Source of the DNA: an uncultured Marinicella sp. | Lineage (GTDB): Bacteria; Pseudomonadota; Gammaproteobacteria; Xanthomonadales; Marinicellaceae | Direction of reading: 5' to 3' | Assembly (NCBI GenBank): GCA_947502925.1 | Contig: CANNBS010000003.1 | Location: forward strand, 248,001-312,000 | DNA: 64,000 nt | Part shown: positions 1 to 8,384 of the stretch, one piece after another | Layout of the letters: every line of letters starts with the position of its first letter | Position numbering within the stretch: the stretch's first letter is position 1 | Made by a program: the position numbers and the translations under genes | The notes under the pieces: model-generated | Seen by the model: only the letters and a program-made list of their open reading frames with translations | What the model was told of the DNA's origin: nothing | Database searches by the model: none

Positions 1-363
1 GTCATGTTTAAACGGATTGTGGATTTGGGTTGCAAATTATCCATCGATGATTTTGGTACCGGACATTCCACGCTGGATTATTTGCGCAAAATTCCGGCTA
101 AAACTTTGAAAATTGATCAGGTATTCGTCAAGAATATCGGATTAAGCCCCGATGATGAAGCCATTTTAGATGCCACCATCGATATGGCTAAGCGGGTGGG
201 GCATTTTATTGTGGCTGAAGGTGTAGAAACCGAAAACCAGCGGCAATATCTAAGCCATAAAGGCTGTGATTTTTTTCAGGGGTATTTGTTTAGTCGGCCA
301 TTACCGGCATCTAAAATTGAACAAATACTTGAACAGCGTGCACAAATCTTAAAAAACCATTAA
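1..363 (+). CDS. EAL-domain cyclic-di-GMP phosphodiesterase, C-terminal part (5' end outside window)
   Basis: The reading frame is open at the left edge, so only about the last 120 residues are present. They carry the C-terminal half of an EAL domain: DDFGTGHS, the KID motif (LKIDQVFV), the EGVE motif and the closing QGYLFSRPLP. EAL domains hydrolyse cyclic-di-GMP to pGpG, and these are the loop-6 and late catalytic motifs of an active enzyme. The N-terminal domains, whether sensor, GGDEF or membrane, cannot be seen. The gene ends about 70 bp before rpoE and runs in the same direction. Family assignment is firm; specificity and regulation are unknown. Confidence 0.9.
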   Translation, partial: VMFKRIVDLGCKLSIDDFGTGHSTLDYLRKIPAKTLKIDQVFVKNIGLSPDDEAILDATIDMAKRVGHFIVAEGVETENQRQYLSHKGCDFFQGYLFSRPLPASKIEQILEQRAQILKNH

Positions 364-370
364 AGATAAT

Positions 371-398
371 GAACTTTTTCACTGGACGACGAGTCCAA
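371..398 (+). promoter_or_regulatory. Putative sigma-E (RpoE) autoregulatory promoter
   Basis: GAACTT (371-376) is separated by 16 bp from GTCCAA (393-398). This resembles the extracytoplasmic sigma-E consensus GGAACTT-N16-GTCTAA. A transcript would start near 404-406, about 30 bases before the rpoE ATG at 435 but almost on top of the alternative ATG at 411. Autoregulation of rpoE by its own product is common in this family. This is a match by eye only. Confidence 0.45.
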
Positions 399-434
399 CC
401 AGGCACATGAATGAAGCAAGACAACAACACTAAA

Positions 435-1046
435 ATGTCGGAAAAAACCCTCGATGCAGAATTGGTCGAACAGGCCAAGAAAGGCCACATGCCTGCCTTT
501 GAAATGTTGGTTAACCGTTATCAGCAAAGGGTGGCCAATGTGATTGCCAAATTGGTCAAAAATCGCAGCGAGATTGAAGATGTGGCACAAGAAGTGTTTA
601 TAAAGGTTTTCCGGGCATTACCACGATTTCGTGGCGATAGTTCCTTTTACACTTGGGTTTATCGGATTGCCATTAATACCGCCAAGAATCATCTGGTTGC
701 AAAATCACGGCGTATTCAAAACACTCAGGTGGAATACGAAGAAGCCGAATCTTTTAGTGGAAACGAAGCCCATCGGAACTTAGACACACCTGATGCGGTC
801 TATGCCCGTGGTGAACTTGAACAAGTCATGTCTAAAGCCATCAGTCAGTTACCGGAAGACCTGAAAACGGCCATAATCCTTCGTGAAGTGGATGGTTTGA
901 GTTACGAAGACATTGCTTCAGAAATGGACTGCCCGATTGGTACGGTGCGATCTCGCATATTCAGAGCCCGGGATGCCATCGATCAAGCATTGAGACCCTT
1001 ATTAGATAAAGAGCAACACAATAAAGAACATGTCAGATCAATCTAA
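435..1046 (+). CDS. rpoE: RNA polymerase sigma factor RpoE (AlgU), sigma-E
   Basis: This is the extracytoplasmic-function sigma factor for envelope stress. Region 2 is visible as EDVAQEVFIKVFRALPRFRGDS and FYTWVYRIAINTAKNHL, and region 4 as LPEDLKTAIILREVDGLSYEDIA with the helix-turn-helix end CPIGTVRSRIFRARDAI. The protein is 203 residues, the normal length. I start at ATG 435 (MSEKTLDAELVEQ) because it aligns end to end with E. coli RpoE (MSEQLTDQVLVER) and leaves room after the putative sigma-E promoter. ATG 411, eight codons upstream, is the alternative. Neither start has a strong Shine-Dalgarno. The 3' end overlaps rseA by 17 bp, which suggests translational coupling of the sigma factor to its inhibitor. 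Confidence 0.95.
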   Translation: MSEKTLDAELVEQAKKGHMPAFEMLVNRYQQRVANVIAKLVKNRSEIEDVAQEVFIKVFRALPRFRGDSSFYTWVYRIAINTAKNHLVAKSRRIQNTQVEYEEAESFSGNEAHRNLDTPDAVYARGELEQVMSKAISQLPEDLKTAIILREVDGLSYEDIASEMDCPIGTVRSRIFRARDAIDQALRPLLDKEQHNKEHVRSI

Positions 1047-1629
1047 ACAAAATATTTCCCAATTAATGGATGGTGAGTTATCCCGTGATTGCAGCCGCTT
1101 TTTACTGAAGCGCATGAATCACGATGCCGATTTTCGTGACAGCTGGAATCATTATCATTTATTACGCTCCGCTGTTCAGCAGGATGGTCAAGCACCACTG
1201 ATGCTTAATTTAGGAAGTCGTGTGGTGCAGCGTTTACAGTCAGGTTCAGAGGCTGACAAACCCTCTGCCACATCGGGTCGCGGATGGCTAAAAGCCATGA
1301 CCGGTTCTGCCATCGCCGCTTCTGTGGCTTTGCTGGCGGTGATATCTTTTAATCAAAATAACCTGTCATCCGCGGATATGGATTCACAGGTTCCAGAATA
1401 CGCCAAAACAGCTAAACAACTGATTAATCCGCCCAATGCGTTTACCGCTCGGGTTGAACAAAAACCACGTTATACTCGATACCCGGATTTAACACCTCAG
1501 GTACAACATTATATTATGGACAAAAATACCCAAACAGTGGTGCCGATTTATTATCGGATTCAATCCGGCCAGCAATCACCGGTTCAACAAAGCATTCAAA
1601 ACCAAGCCAGACATTACACGGACGAATGA
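1030..1629 (+). CDS. rseA: Anti-sigma-E factor RseA (MucA-like)
   Basis: This is the membrane-bound inhibitor of RpoE: the cytoplasmic N-terminus binds the sigma factor and regulated proteolysis releases it. Residues 1-55 match the RseA N-terminal domain (SQLMDGELS, then an alternating acidic/aromatic stretch ending HYHLLRSAV). One transmembrane helix lies at about 88-107 (TGSAIAASVALLAVISF), leaving a periplasmic tail of about 90 residues. The 199-residue length is typical. It overlaps rpoE upstream and touches rseC downstream (ATGA-type overlap), so the genes form one operon. No rseB/mucB, the usual periplasmic partner, lies between rseA and rseC. Confidence 0.88.
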   Translation: MSDQSKQNISQLMDGELSRDCSRFLLKRMNHDADFRDSWNHYHLLRSAVQQDGQAPLMLNLGSRVVQRLQSGSEADKPSATSGRGWLKAMTGSAIAASVALLAVISFNQNNLSSADMDSQVPEYAKTAKQLINPPNAFTARVEQKPRYTRYPDLTPQVQHYIMDKNTQTVVPIYYRIQSGQQSPVQQSIQNQARHYTDE

Positions 1630-2096
1630 TCAGATGGGCCACGGTTGTGGCTAAAACGCCACAGTGGGTGGAATTGAAATTAATCCGTAAAACGCCTTGT
1701 CAGGGCTGTTCCGGACAGTGCCACCGTCCATTGTTTAAACTCTTTTCAATTCAGGATGATAATTTTCGTATTCATCAGCAGCAATCAGGCTTGCAATTAG
1801 AAAACAGCCATCTGTTGTTTGGAGACGATTCATCTGCTCGGCAGGAAGGCCAGCAAGTGGGATTACAGATTGATGATGGCGCTATGCTGTCAGGTGGCTT
1901 TCAGTTTTATGTGTTGCCTTTAATGGTGGTTATAATGGCGATGGCTGCCGGTCATTATTTCGCTGTATTGATTGAACAATCGCCTGACCTATGGGCTTTT
2001 TTAGGTATGCTGTTGGCATTTACATGGATGTTATTTCGTCATCGAATTAAGCGCCATTCATCCTCATCTACCCTGCCAAAAGTCACGATTTTATAA
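1626..2096 (+). CDS. rseC: RseC/MucC family membrane protein
   Basis: A small inner-membrane protein of the RseC/MucC family (SoxR-reducing system RseC, also linked to sigma-E control). The family's cysteine-rich N-terminus is present as CQGCSGQC (about residues 26-33), which may bind a metal or cluster. Two adjacent transmembrane helices follow at about 97-119 (LPLMVVIMAMAAGHYF) and 124-138 (LWAFLGMLLAFTWML), and the C-terminus is basic. Its start overlaps the rseA stop by four bases. The biochemical role remains unsettled for the whole family; the operon position supports a part in tuning the envelope stress response. Confidence 0.85.
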   Translation: MIRWATVVAKTPQWVELKLIRKTPCQGCSGQCHRPLFKLFSIQDDNFRIHQQQSGLQLENSHLLFGDDSSARQEGQQVGLQIDDGAMLSGGFQFYVLPLMVVIMAMAAGHYFAVLIEQSPDLWAFLGMLLAFTWMLFRHRIKRHSSSSTLPKVTIL

Positions 2097-2103
2097 ATAG
2101 ATT

Positions 2104-2130
2104 GCACTTGTCTTTGCGCTATTAGTCTAT
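2104..2130 (+). promoter_or_regulatory. Putative sigma-E-like promoter for degQ/mucD
   Basis: GCACTT (2104-2109) is followed after 15 bp by GTCTAT (2125-2130), close to the sigma-E consensus. It lies in the 69-bp gap before the periplasmic protease gene, a classical sigma-E target. The region also has a poor sigma-70 candidate (TTGCAC with TATATT, 19-bp spacing), so the holoenzyme is uncertain. Confidence 0.4.
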
Positions 2131-2165
2131 ATTTTTGTTATTAAATTTAATCTGTGGAGAAACGT

Positions 2166-3539
2166 ATGAAACAACGATTATCAATATTTATGTTCTCAGG
2201 TTTTATGTTATTGGCCTCGGGATTTGTATCGGCTCAATTACCGGATTTTACTGAACTGGTGAAAGAGTCCGCACCGGCTGTGGTCAATATTCGCGCCCGT
2301 GAAAATGCTGAGCAATCAGCACCGGCGCAAAATATGCCCAATGAAGAATTATTTCGTTTTTTTGGCATACCGAATCCGGGCACGCCACCCAACAGAGATC
2401 GGGTTTCAGGTGGAACCGGTTTCATTATTTCAAAAGATGGGTATATCCTTACTAACCGTCATGTGGTGGACGGAGCCGATAAAATTACGGTGACCATGAA
2501 AGATCGCCGTGAATTAGAAGCCGAAATTATTGGCGAAGATGAAGCCAGTGATGTGGCGCTTTTAAAAGTGGATGCAGAGAACTTACCCACCTTAAAAGTG
2601 GGCTCTGTAAAAGATCTGGAGATTGGTGAATGGGTGATGGCCATTGGTTCACCGTTAAGCTTTGAAAATTCGGTGACTAAAGGCATTGTTAGCGCCAAAG
2701 GCCGACGTATCAGAGGCCAGCAGTACATCCCCTACATTCAATCAGATGTCCCCATTAATCGCGGTAATTCCGGCGGTCCGTTAATTAATATGGCCGGTGA
2801 AGTGGTGGCCATTAACACCCTGATATTTTCTAACACCGGCGGTTATATGGGTATTTCGTTTTCTATTCCCATTGATGTGGCCATTAATGTCGCTGATCAG
2901 CTGCGTGAAAATGGTGTGGTTAAACGCGGTCTATTGGGGGTTGGTATTGAAAATGTCACCCAGAAAATGGCCGATTACATGGGTATGAAAAAACCCCAGG
3001 GTGCCTTAGTGAATCAGGTGTCCGAAGACAGTGCGGCTGATAAAGCCGGTATTGAAGTCGGTGATGTGATTGTTGAATTTAATGGTCAGGATATTAGTAC
3101 GGCTGATACCCTGCCGCCAATAGTTGGCATGGTTGAGCCAAATACAAAAGTAAATTTAACGGTGTTTCGTGACGGTAAAAATAAGCGTATCACCGCTCAA
3201 TTAGACGCCCTGGACGAAAACGCTGTGGCCAGTACATCCGAGGAATCAAATGATCTTAAAGCGGGTATTGGATTTTCGGTGAGTAAATTATCTGATCAGG
3301 ATAAAAACCGAACCGGAGAAAGCAGCGGTGTTATTGTTACGGACATCACAGACAGAGATGTGCAACGTGCGCAATTGCAAGTGGGTGATGTGATTAAAAA
3401 AGTCAATAAAAAGCCCATCGACAGTTTGTCTGATTTCAGTGATGCCATTGATGAACTGAAGGAAGGTGAGCCGTTGGTTCTGTTGGTCAAACAAGGGCCG
3501 GCAAATCGCTTTATTGTGATTGAACGCGACGCTGAATAA
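2166..3539 (+). CDS. mucD: Periplasmic serine protease/chaperone, DegP/DegQ/MucD family
   Basis: A Do-type HtrA protease that degrades or refolds damaged periplasmic proteins. A signal peptide (about residues 1-23, ending VSA-Q) precedes a trypsin-like domain with the full triad: His99 (TNRHVV), Asp129 (ASDVALL) and Ser202 (NRGNSGGPL). Two PDZ domains follow (about 245-340 and 360-455), which control oligomer assembly and substrate binding. ATG 2166 is chosen over the upstream GTG at 2154 because GGAGA sits five bases before it and the signal peptide then begins correctly. Placement after rpoE-rseA-rseC matches algU-mucA-mucC-mucD, hence the symbol; degP or degQ would be equally defensible. 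Confidence 0.93.
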   Translation: MKQRLSIFMFSGFMLLASGFVSAQLPDFTELVKESAPAVVNIRARENAEQSAPAQNMPNEELFRFFGIPNPGTPPNRDRVSGGTGFIISKDGYILTNRHVVDGADKITVTMKDRRELEAEIIGEDEASDVALLKVDAENLPTLKVGSVKDLEIGEWVMAIGSPLSFENSVTKGIVSAKGRRIRGQQYIPYIQSDVPINRGNSGGPLINMAGEVVAINTLIFSNTGGYMGISFSIPIDVAINVADQLRENGVVKRGLLGVGIENVTQKMADYMGMKKPQGALVNQVSEDSAADKAGIEVGDVIVEFNGQDISTADTLPPIVGMVEPNTKVNLTVFRDGKNKRITAQLDALDENAVASTSEESNDLKAGIGFSVSKLSDQDKNRTGESSGVIVTDITDRDVQRAQLQVGDVIKKVNKKPIDSLSDFSDAIDELKEGEPLVLLVKQGPANRFIVIERDAE

Positions 3540-3551
3540 GTATAGAATAGC

Positions 3552-3589
3552 CAACAAATCCCATGAAACACATGGGATTTGTTGTTTTT
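3552..3589 (+). terminator. Rho-independent terminator after mucD
   Basis: A perfect 14-bp inverted repeat (CAACAAATCCCATG at 3552-3565 and CATGGGATTTGTTG at 3571-3584, five-base loop AAACA) is followed by five T residues. It sits just after the mucD stop and separates the stress operon from lepA. Confidence 0.85.
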
Positions 3590-3621
3590 GCTTTCCCACA
3601 TTATTTTAAAAGACGTCATCC

Positions 3622-5406
3622 ATGAAAAATATCCGTAATTTCTCCATTATCGCCCACATCGATCATGGTAAATCGACTTTAGCTGATCGGTTTATTCGTT
3701 TGTGTGGTGGTCTCACAGATCGAGAAATGGCGGCGCAAGTCTTAGACAGCATGGATATTGAACGCGAGCGGGGTATTACCATTAAATCGCAATCCGTGCG
3801 TTTAAAATATCAGGCAACAGATGGACAGGAATATCAATTTAACTTAATTGACACGCCTGGGCATGTGGATTTTTCCTATGAAGTCTCACGTTCTTTAGCG
3901 GCCTGTGAAGGTGCACTTTTGGTGGTGGATGCTGCTCAGGGTGTAGAAGCACAATCAGTGGCTAATTGCTATACGGCTCTGGATATGGGCTTAGAAGTGA
4001 TTCCGGTGATCAATAAAATTGATTTACCGGCGGCTGACGTGGAACGGGTTAAATCAGAAATCGAAGAAGTTATTGGTATTGATGCCTCAGAAGCTTTATT
4101 GGTTTCTGCCAAAACCGGGGAGGGCATTGAAGCGGTGCTTGAAGTCATTGCCGAAAAAATTCCCGCCCCTAAAGGCGACCCGAATGCCCCTTTACAGGCG
4201 TCGATTATTGATTCCTGGTTTGATAATTATTTGGGTGTGGTTTCTTTGGTACGCATATTTAATGGCCGGTTGCAAGTCAAAGACAAAATCACAATTATGT
4301 CGCTCAAAAGCCAGCAAAGTGTGGACGGTCTGGGCACCTTTAATCCAAAAAGAACCCCTAAAGATGCCCTGGAATGTGGCGAAGTGGGTTATGTCACCGC
4401 ATCCATTAAAGATGTTCATGGTGCGCCGGTAGGTGACACCATTACCACAGTTAAAAACCCTGCAGAAAAACCCCTGGCTGGTTTTATGGAATCTCAGCCA
4501 CGGGTGTTTGCCGGTTTATTTCCAACCTCTGCCGATGATTATCAGGATTTAAGAGAAGCCCTGGAAAAGCTGCAGTTAAATGACGCCTCTTTGGTCTTTG
4601 AGCCTGAAACTTCTTCGGCGCTTGGTTTTGGCTTTCGTTGTGGTTTTCTGGGTATGTTGCACATGGAAGTGATACAAGAACGTATTGAGCGCGAATTTGA
4701 TATTGATTTGGTGACCACTGCGCCGACGGTGGTGTATGAACTGGTTAATAAAGACGGCTCCACTGAAAAACTGGATAACCCGGCTGACCTGCCGGATATG
4801 TTTGAAGAAATCCGTGAACCCATTATCAGTGCCAATATTTTGCTGCCGCAGGATTATGTGGGTAATGTAATTACTTTGTGTATCGAAAAACGCGGCGTAC
4901 AAAAAAATATTGTTTATTTGGGTAAACAAGTGCAATTAAAGTTTGATTTGCCTTTAAGTGAAGTGGTGTTAGACTTTTTTGACCGCCTCAAGTCAGTGTC
5001 TCGCGGCTATGCGTCTTTTGAGTATGAGTTTAGTCATTATGAACCGGGGCCGTTTATTCGCTTAGATGTGCTCATTAATGGCGATCGGGTGGATGCTTTA
5101 TCGATTTTAACCCACCGGGAAAATGCCCAACAACGGGGTCGGGAATTAACCGAGCGTCTGAAAGAGCTGATTCCGCGTCAAATGTTCGATGTGGCGATTC
5201 AGGCAGCCATCGGCTCACAAATTATCGCCCGCACAACGGTTAAAGCCTTGCGCAAAAATGTCACCGCCAAATGTTACGGTGGCGATGCCAGCCGTAAAAA
5301 GAAATTATTGGAAAAGCAAAAAGCCGGTAAAAAGAGAATGAAACAAATTGGCCGCGTTGAGGTGCCACAAGAAGCCTTTTTAGCCGTCTTAAAAGTTGAT
5401 AAATAG
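3622..5406 (+). CDS. lepA: Elongation factor 4 (LepA), ribosomal back-translocase GTPase
   Basis: LepA is a translational GTPase that acts on stalled or mis-translocated ribosomes and affects initiation and ribosome biogenesis. GTP-binding motifs are intact: AHIDHGKST (11-19), DTPGHVDF, and NKIDLP. The EF-G-like domains II, III and V follow, and the LepA-specific C-terminal domain ends [16 protein letters not shown]. At 594 residues it has the family length (E. coli 599). It lies directly upstream of lepB, the conserved lepA-lepB pair. No obvious promoter was seen in the 32 bp after the mucD terminator, so residual read-through or a weak unrecognised promoter must serve it. Confidence 0.97.
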   Translation: MKNIRNFSIIAHIDHGKSTLADRFIRLCGGLTDREMAAQVLDSMDIERERGITIKSQSVRLKYQATDGQEYQFNLIDTPGHVDFSYEVSRSLAACEGALLVVDAAQGVEAQSVANCYTALDMGLEVIPVINKIDLPAADVERVKSEIEEVIGIDASEALLVSAKTGEGIEAVLEVIAEKIPAPKGDPNAPLQASIIDSWFDNYLGVVSLVRIFNGRLQVKDKITIMSLKSQQSVDGLGTFNPKRTPKDALECGEVGYVTASIKDVHGAPVGDTITTVKNPAEKPLAGFMESQPRVFAGLFPTSADDYQDLREALEKLQLNDASLVFEPETSSALGFGFRCGFLGMLHMEVIQERIEREFDIDLVTTAPTVVYELVNKDGSTEKLDNPADLPDMFEEIREPIISANILLPQDYVGNVITLCIEKRGVQKNIVYLGKQVQLKFDLPLSEVVLDFFDRLKSVSRGYASFEYEFSHYEPGPFIRLDVLINGDRVDALSILTHRENAQQRGRELTERLKELIPRQMFDVAIQAAIGSQIIARTTVKALRKNVTAKCYGGDASRKKKLLEKQKAGKKRMKQIGRVEVPQEAFLAVLKVDK

Positions 5407-5438
5407 AGGCCAGAGGCCTCCCAAAGAGGATTATTCCC

Positions 5439-6239
5439 GTGAATGAAATACATTTAGATTTTGAAGCGTATTTAACGCTGGCTACCTTGTTAACCATCGT
5501 CCCCTGGTTTTACGTTAAGTTTAAATATAAAAAAACCGACAAAAGTCCCGAAGGTGTTGGTGGTCAACTATTGAGCTTTGCCTACTCGTTTTTTCCGGTG
5601 TTTTTCTTTGTATTGCTGGTACGTACATTTGTTTTTGAACCATTTCGAATTCCTTCTTCTTCAATGATGCCGACCTTGCTTACAGGTGACTTTATTGTCG
5701 TCAATAAATTTTCCTACGGCTTAAAATTACCGGTTTTACACGACACCATTATTGAGATTGGTCATCCTGAGCGGGGTGATGTCATTGTGTTTCGATATCC
5801 GCCAAATCAGAAGGATGATTACATAAAACGGGTGGTGGGTGTGCCCGGCGATGATGTCTTTTATGATGCGCGCACAAAACATGTTTATCTGAATGGACAA
5901 TTGGTAGAGCAAGACACCATTGGCGTTTACGAGGGCTTTTTGGATGATTTGCAGGCCCGCAGTCGGGTCATAGAAAAATCTGAGCATTTAGGCGAGGAAC
6001 CGCACAGAATGCTCACCATCAATGGCGTTATGGGGCAAAATTTTAAACACACCCGATTGATTGTTCCGGAAGGCCATTATTTTGTTATGGGTGATAACCG
6101 CGATAACTCAGCGGACAGCCGTTATTGGGGATTGGTGCCTGAGCGAAATTTGGTGGGCCGGGCTGAATTTATCTGGATGCACTGGCGAATTCCGCATTTT
6201 TGGGAAGGCTTAAAGAGAATTGGTACCAAGATAATTTGA
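5439..6239 (+). CDS. lepB: Signal peptidase I
   Basis: An inner-membrane protease that removes signal peptides from exported proteins. Two N-terminal membrane segments (about 10-26 and 46-66) precede the catalytic domain. The Ser/Lys dyad is visible as Ser75 in PSSSMMPT and Lys130 in YIKRVVGVPGD, with the box-E motif GDNRDNSADSRYWG near 205-225. The start is GTG at 5439, supported by AAAGAGGA eight bases upstream. The stop codon (TGA, 6237-6239) lies inside the TTGAC target duplication of the mobile element that follows, so the insertion occurred exactly at the end of the gene and spared the protein. Confidence 0.96.
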   Translation: MNEIHLDFEAYLTLATLLTIVPWFYVKFKYKKTDKSPEGVGGQLLSFAYSFFPVFFFVLLVRTFVFEPFRIPSSSMMPTLLTGDFIVVNKFSYGLKLPVLHDTIIEIGHPERGDVIVFRYPPNQKDDYIKRVVGVPGDDVFYDARTKHVYLNGQLVEQDTIGVYEGFLDDLQARSRVIEKSEHLGEEPHRMLTINGVMGQNFKHTRLIVPEGHYFVMGDNRDNSADSRYWGLVPERNLVGRAEFIWMHWRIPHFWEGLKRIGTKII

Positions 6240-6240
6240 C

Positions 6241-6399
6241 GAGACCTCTGCATAAGTCGTGAATTAAGTAAAAATGTCTGAAATCCTGAATTTCTGCGTT
6301 AAAAAACTGAGCAATAGCCTTGCTATTACTTGCGTTTCCTGCCTTGAACTTCAGTATTTCAATCATTTTTTCAATAACCCAGACTTATGCAGAGGTCTC
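6241..6399. mobile_element. MITE (non-autonomous IS-derived element, IS5-like ends)
   Basis: A 159-bp element bounded by perfect 18-bp terminal inverted repeats (GAGACCTCTGCATAAGTC at 6241-6258, its complement at 6382-6399) and flanked by a 5-bp direct repeat TTGAC (6236-6240 and 6400-6404), read as the target duplication. The interior is an imperfect palindrome centred near AATAGCCTTGCTATT, so the whole transcript would fold into one long hairpin. No transposase fits. The ends resemble IS5-group elements from memory; the parent IS is not in the window. A minus-strand open frame through it (about 6169-6366) is judged not to be a gene. Confidence 0.87.
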
Positions 6400-6462
6400 T
6401 TGACAAAGGCCTGTTTTTACACGGATAATTAATATAATTCGTTGACTATTTAGAGAAAAACC

Positions 6463-6822
6463 ATGAAAACAGCTAAAAAAGCGCAGGGCATAACCTTAGT
6501 GGGTTTTATTATCATGTTGGCTTTGCTCGGGGTTGTGGCATTTGCTGCGATGCAAATTGTTCCGGTGTACCTGGACCACCATTCAGTGGTTAAAGCCATG
6601 AAAACCGCCGCTGATGAATCGGCCAATCAGTCACCAGCTGAAATTAAAACACGCATCAGTAAATTATTGTATATCAGCTATGTGGATGTGGTGAAGCCTG
6701 CAGATTTTAAAGTGGTCCGCGGTAATGGCCGGGAGCTGAAGGTTGAATACGAAGTGGAAAAGCCTTTTTTTGGAAATCTGTTTTTTACCATGAAATTCGA
6801 TGAATCTGTACCACTAAAATAA
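6463..6822 (+). CDS. DUF4845 domain membrane protein
   Basis: A 119-residue protein of the DUF4845 family, characteristically encoded between lepB and rnc in gammaproteobacteria. One N-terminal transmembrane helix (about 9-31, ITLVGFIIMLALLGVVAFAAM) resembles a pseudopilin-like anchor, though no GF(T/S)LxE processing motif is present (AQGITLVGF is the nearest). The remainder is a small soluble domain ending VEYEVEKPFFGNLFF. Function is unknown. It reads straight into rnc with two bases between the stop and the next start codon, so the two are probably translationally coupled. Confidence 0.85.
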   Translation: MKTAKKAQGITLVGFIIMLALLGVVAFAAMQIVPVYLDHHSVVKAMKTAADESANQSPAEIKTRISKLLYISYVDVVKPADFKVVRGNGRELKVEYEVEKPFFGNLFFTMKFDESVPLK

Positions 6823-6824
6823 TT

Positions 6825-7484
6825 TTGAAAGTTTTAGGTCAATCGATTGCCATCAAAAATAAGGCCTTAATGCAACAGGCATTAACCCACCGCAGCAAAG
6901 GCAAAAACAACAACGAACGCCTGGAGTTCCTGGGTGATTCGGCACTTTCTTTAGTGGTTTCTCAATATCTTTATGATCGCTTTCCGCAGTTAACTGAAGG
7001 CGATATGTCGCGTTTGCGGGCGCAATTAGTGAAAGGTAAAACACTGGCCGAAATTGCCAGGTACTATGACCTGGGTAGTCAGATTAAACTGGGACCCGGT
7101 GAAATCAAATCCGGCGGTGTTAATAAAAGTTCGGTATTGGCTGATGCGGTGGAAGCGGTTTATGGAGCGGTATTACTGGATCAGGGCTATCAAGTCACCA
7201 ACCAGTTTATTTTAACGGTGATGCATCCATGGTTAACCCGTATCAATCCCGATGACATCGGTAAAGATGCCAAAACCGGATTACAGGAGCACCTGCAAAA
7301 GCATGGATTACAGTTACCGGTTTATGACACCATAGCCGTTGAAGACGCTGATAACGAGCCAACGTTTAAGGTTATATGCAAAATCAATGAAATACATAAG
7401 CAAACAAAAGCCGCCGGTAAAAGCCGTAAAAAAGCTGAACAAATGGCGGCGGCTAAAATGTTGGAACTGTTAAACAATGAATGA
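6825..7484 (+). CDS. rnc: Ribonuclease III
   Basis: A double-stranded RNA endonuclease that processes rRNA precursors and structured mRNAs. The signature ERLEFLGDS (31-39) with the paired acidic residues and the downstream DAVEAVYGAVLLDQG form the Mg-binding catalytic site. A double-stranded RNA-binding domain occupies about 148-219 and ends KKAEQMAAAKMLELL. Length is 219 residues. The start is a TTG two bases after the DUF4845 stop; the next ATG is 14 codons in and would remove the first helix, so TTG is preferred despite no clear Shine-Dalgarno. The gene overlaps era by eight bases, the conserved rnc-era arrangement. Confidence 0.95.
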   Translation: MKVLGQSIAIKNKALMQQALTHRSKGKNNNERLEFLGDSALSLVVSQYLYDRFPQLTEGDMSRLRAQLVKGKTLAEIARYYDLGSQIKLGPGEIKSGGVNKSSVLADAVEAVYGAVLLDQGYQVTNQFILTVMHPWLTRINPDDIGKDAKTGLQEHLQKHGLQLPVYDTIAVEDADNEPTFKVICKINEIHKQTKAAGKSRKKAEQMAAAKMLELLNNE

Positions 7485-8379
7485 TAAAAAAGCGTTTAAA
7501 GCCGGTTATGTGGCGGTGATTGGCCGGCCTAACGTCGGGAAATCCACCCTGATTAATCAGGTTCTGGAACAAAAGCTCAGTATTGTCAGCCATAAGCCCC
7601 AAACCACCCGGCATCAAATTCTGGCTATCTATCACAATCCCAAAGGCCAAATCGTATTTCTGGATACACCGGGTATTCACAATCAGAAAAAAACAGCACT
7701 TAACAAACAACTGAATCAAACAGCCCGCAGTTCAGCGCAAGATGTGGATGTGGTTCTGCATTTGGTCGAAGCTGGGCAGTGGCATGATGAAGACCATCGG
7801 GCGGCTGAAATTGCCATGACCGGTGAGTCGAAAAAAATCCTGGTTATCAATAAAGTGGATTTAATTGACAATAAAAGTGAATTATTGCCTTTTGTGGAGA
7901 CGATTTTAGGCCGGTTTTCCTATGATGAAGTGTTTTACATCAGTGCTTTAAAAAACAAACAGGTGGATCATTTAGTTAACGGATTACTGAACATGTTGCC
8001 CGAATCGCCGCCTTTGTATGATCCGTCATTTATTTCGGACCGTTCCACCCGTTTTTTTGTCTCTGAACTCATTCGTGAGCAACTGACACTGCGTTTTCAT
8101 CAGGAATTGCCTTATAGTCTGACCGTCACCATTGATGCCTATGAAATCAAAGACGGCATGACCCATATACACGCCACCATCTGGGTTGAACGTGAGCAGC
8201 AAAAGCGAATTATCATTGGCCGCGGGGGTGCCGCCATAAAACAGGTGGGTATTAAAGCCCGGGCTGAAATCGAAGATTTTATTCAGGCACGGGTTAACTT
8301 AAAGCTCTGGGTTAAAATTAAATCGGCCTGGACCGATGATCAGCAGGCACTCGACGGACTGGGCTATAAAGAGCCATAA
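7477..8379 (+). CDS. era: GTPase Era
   Basis: An essential GTPase that binds the 3' end of 16S rRNA during 30S assembly. The GTPase domain shows GRPNVGKST (16-24), the switch region PQTTRHQI, LDTPGIH and NKVDLI. The KH RNA-binding domain is at about 200-285 and includes IIIGRGGAAIKQVG. The 300-residue length is standard. It overlaps rnc upstream and recO follows five bases downstream, giving rnc-era-recO. Confidence 0.97.
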   Translation: MNDKKAFKAGYVAVIGRPNVGKSTLINQVLEQKLSIVSHKPQTTRHQILAIYHNPKGQIVFLDTPGIHNQKKTALNKQLNQTARSSAQDVDVVLHLVEAGQWHDEDHRAAEIAMTGESKKILVINKVDLIDNKSELLPFVETILGRFSYDEVFYISALKNKQVDHLVNGLLNMLPESPPLYDPSFISDRSTRFFVSELIREQLTLRFHQELPYSLTVTIDAYEIKDGMTHIHATIWVEREQQKRIIIGRGGAAIKQVGIKARAEIEDFIQARVNLKLWVKIKSAWTDDQQALDGLGYKEP

Positions 8380-8384
8380 ATTTT

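Noticed and set aside
6169..6366. Minus-strand open frame through the MITE and the lepB end
   Set aside because: It crosses the MITE boundary and lepB; similar short frames are a by-product of the element's palindrome.
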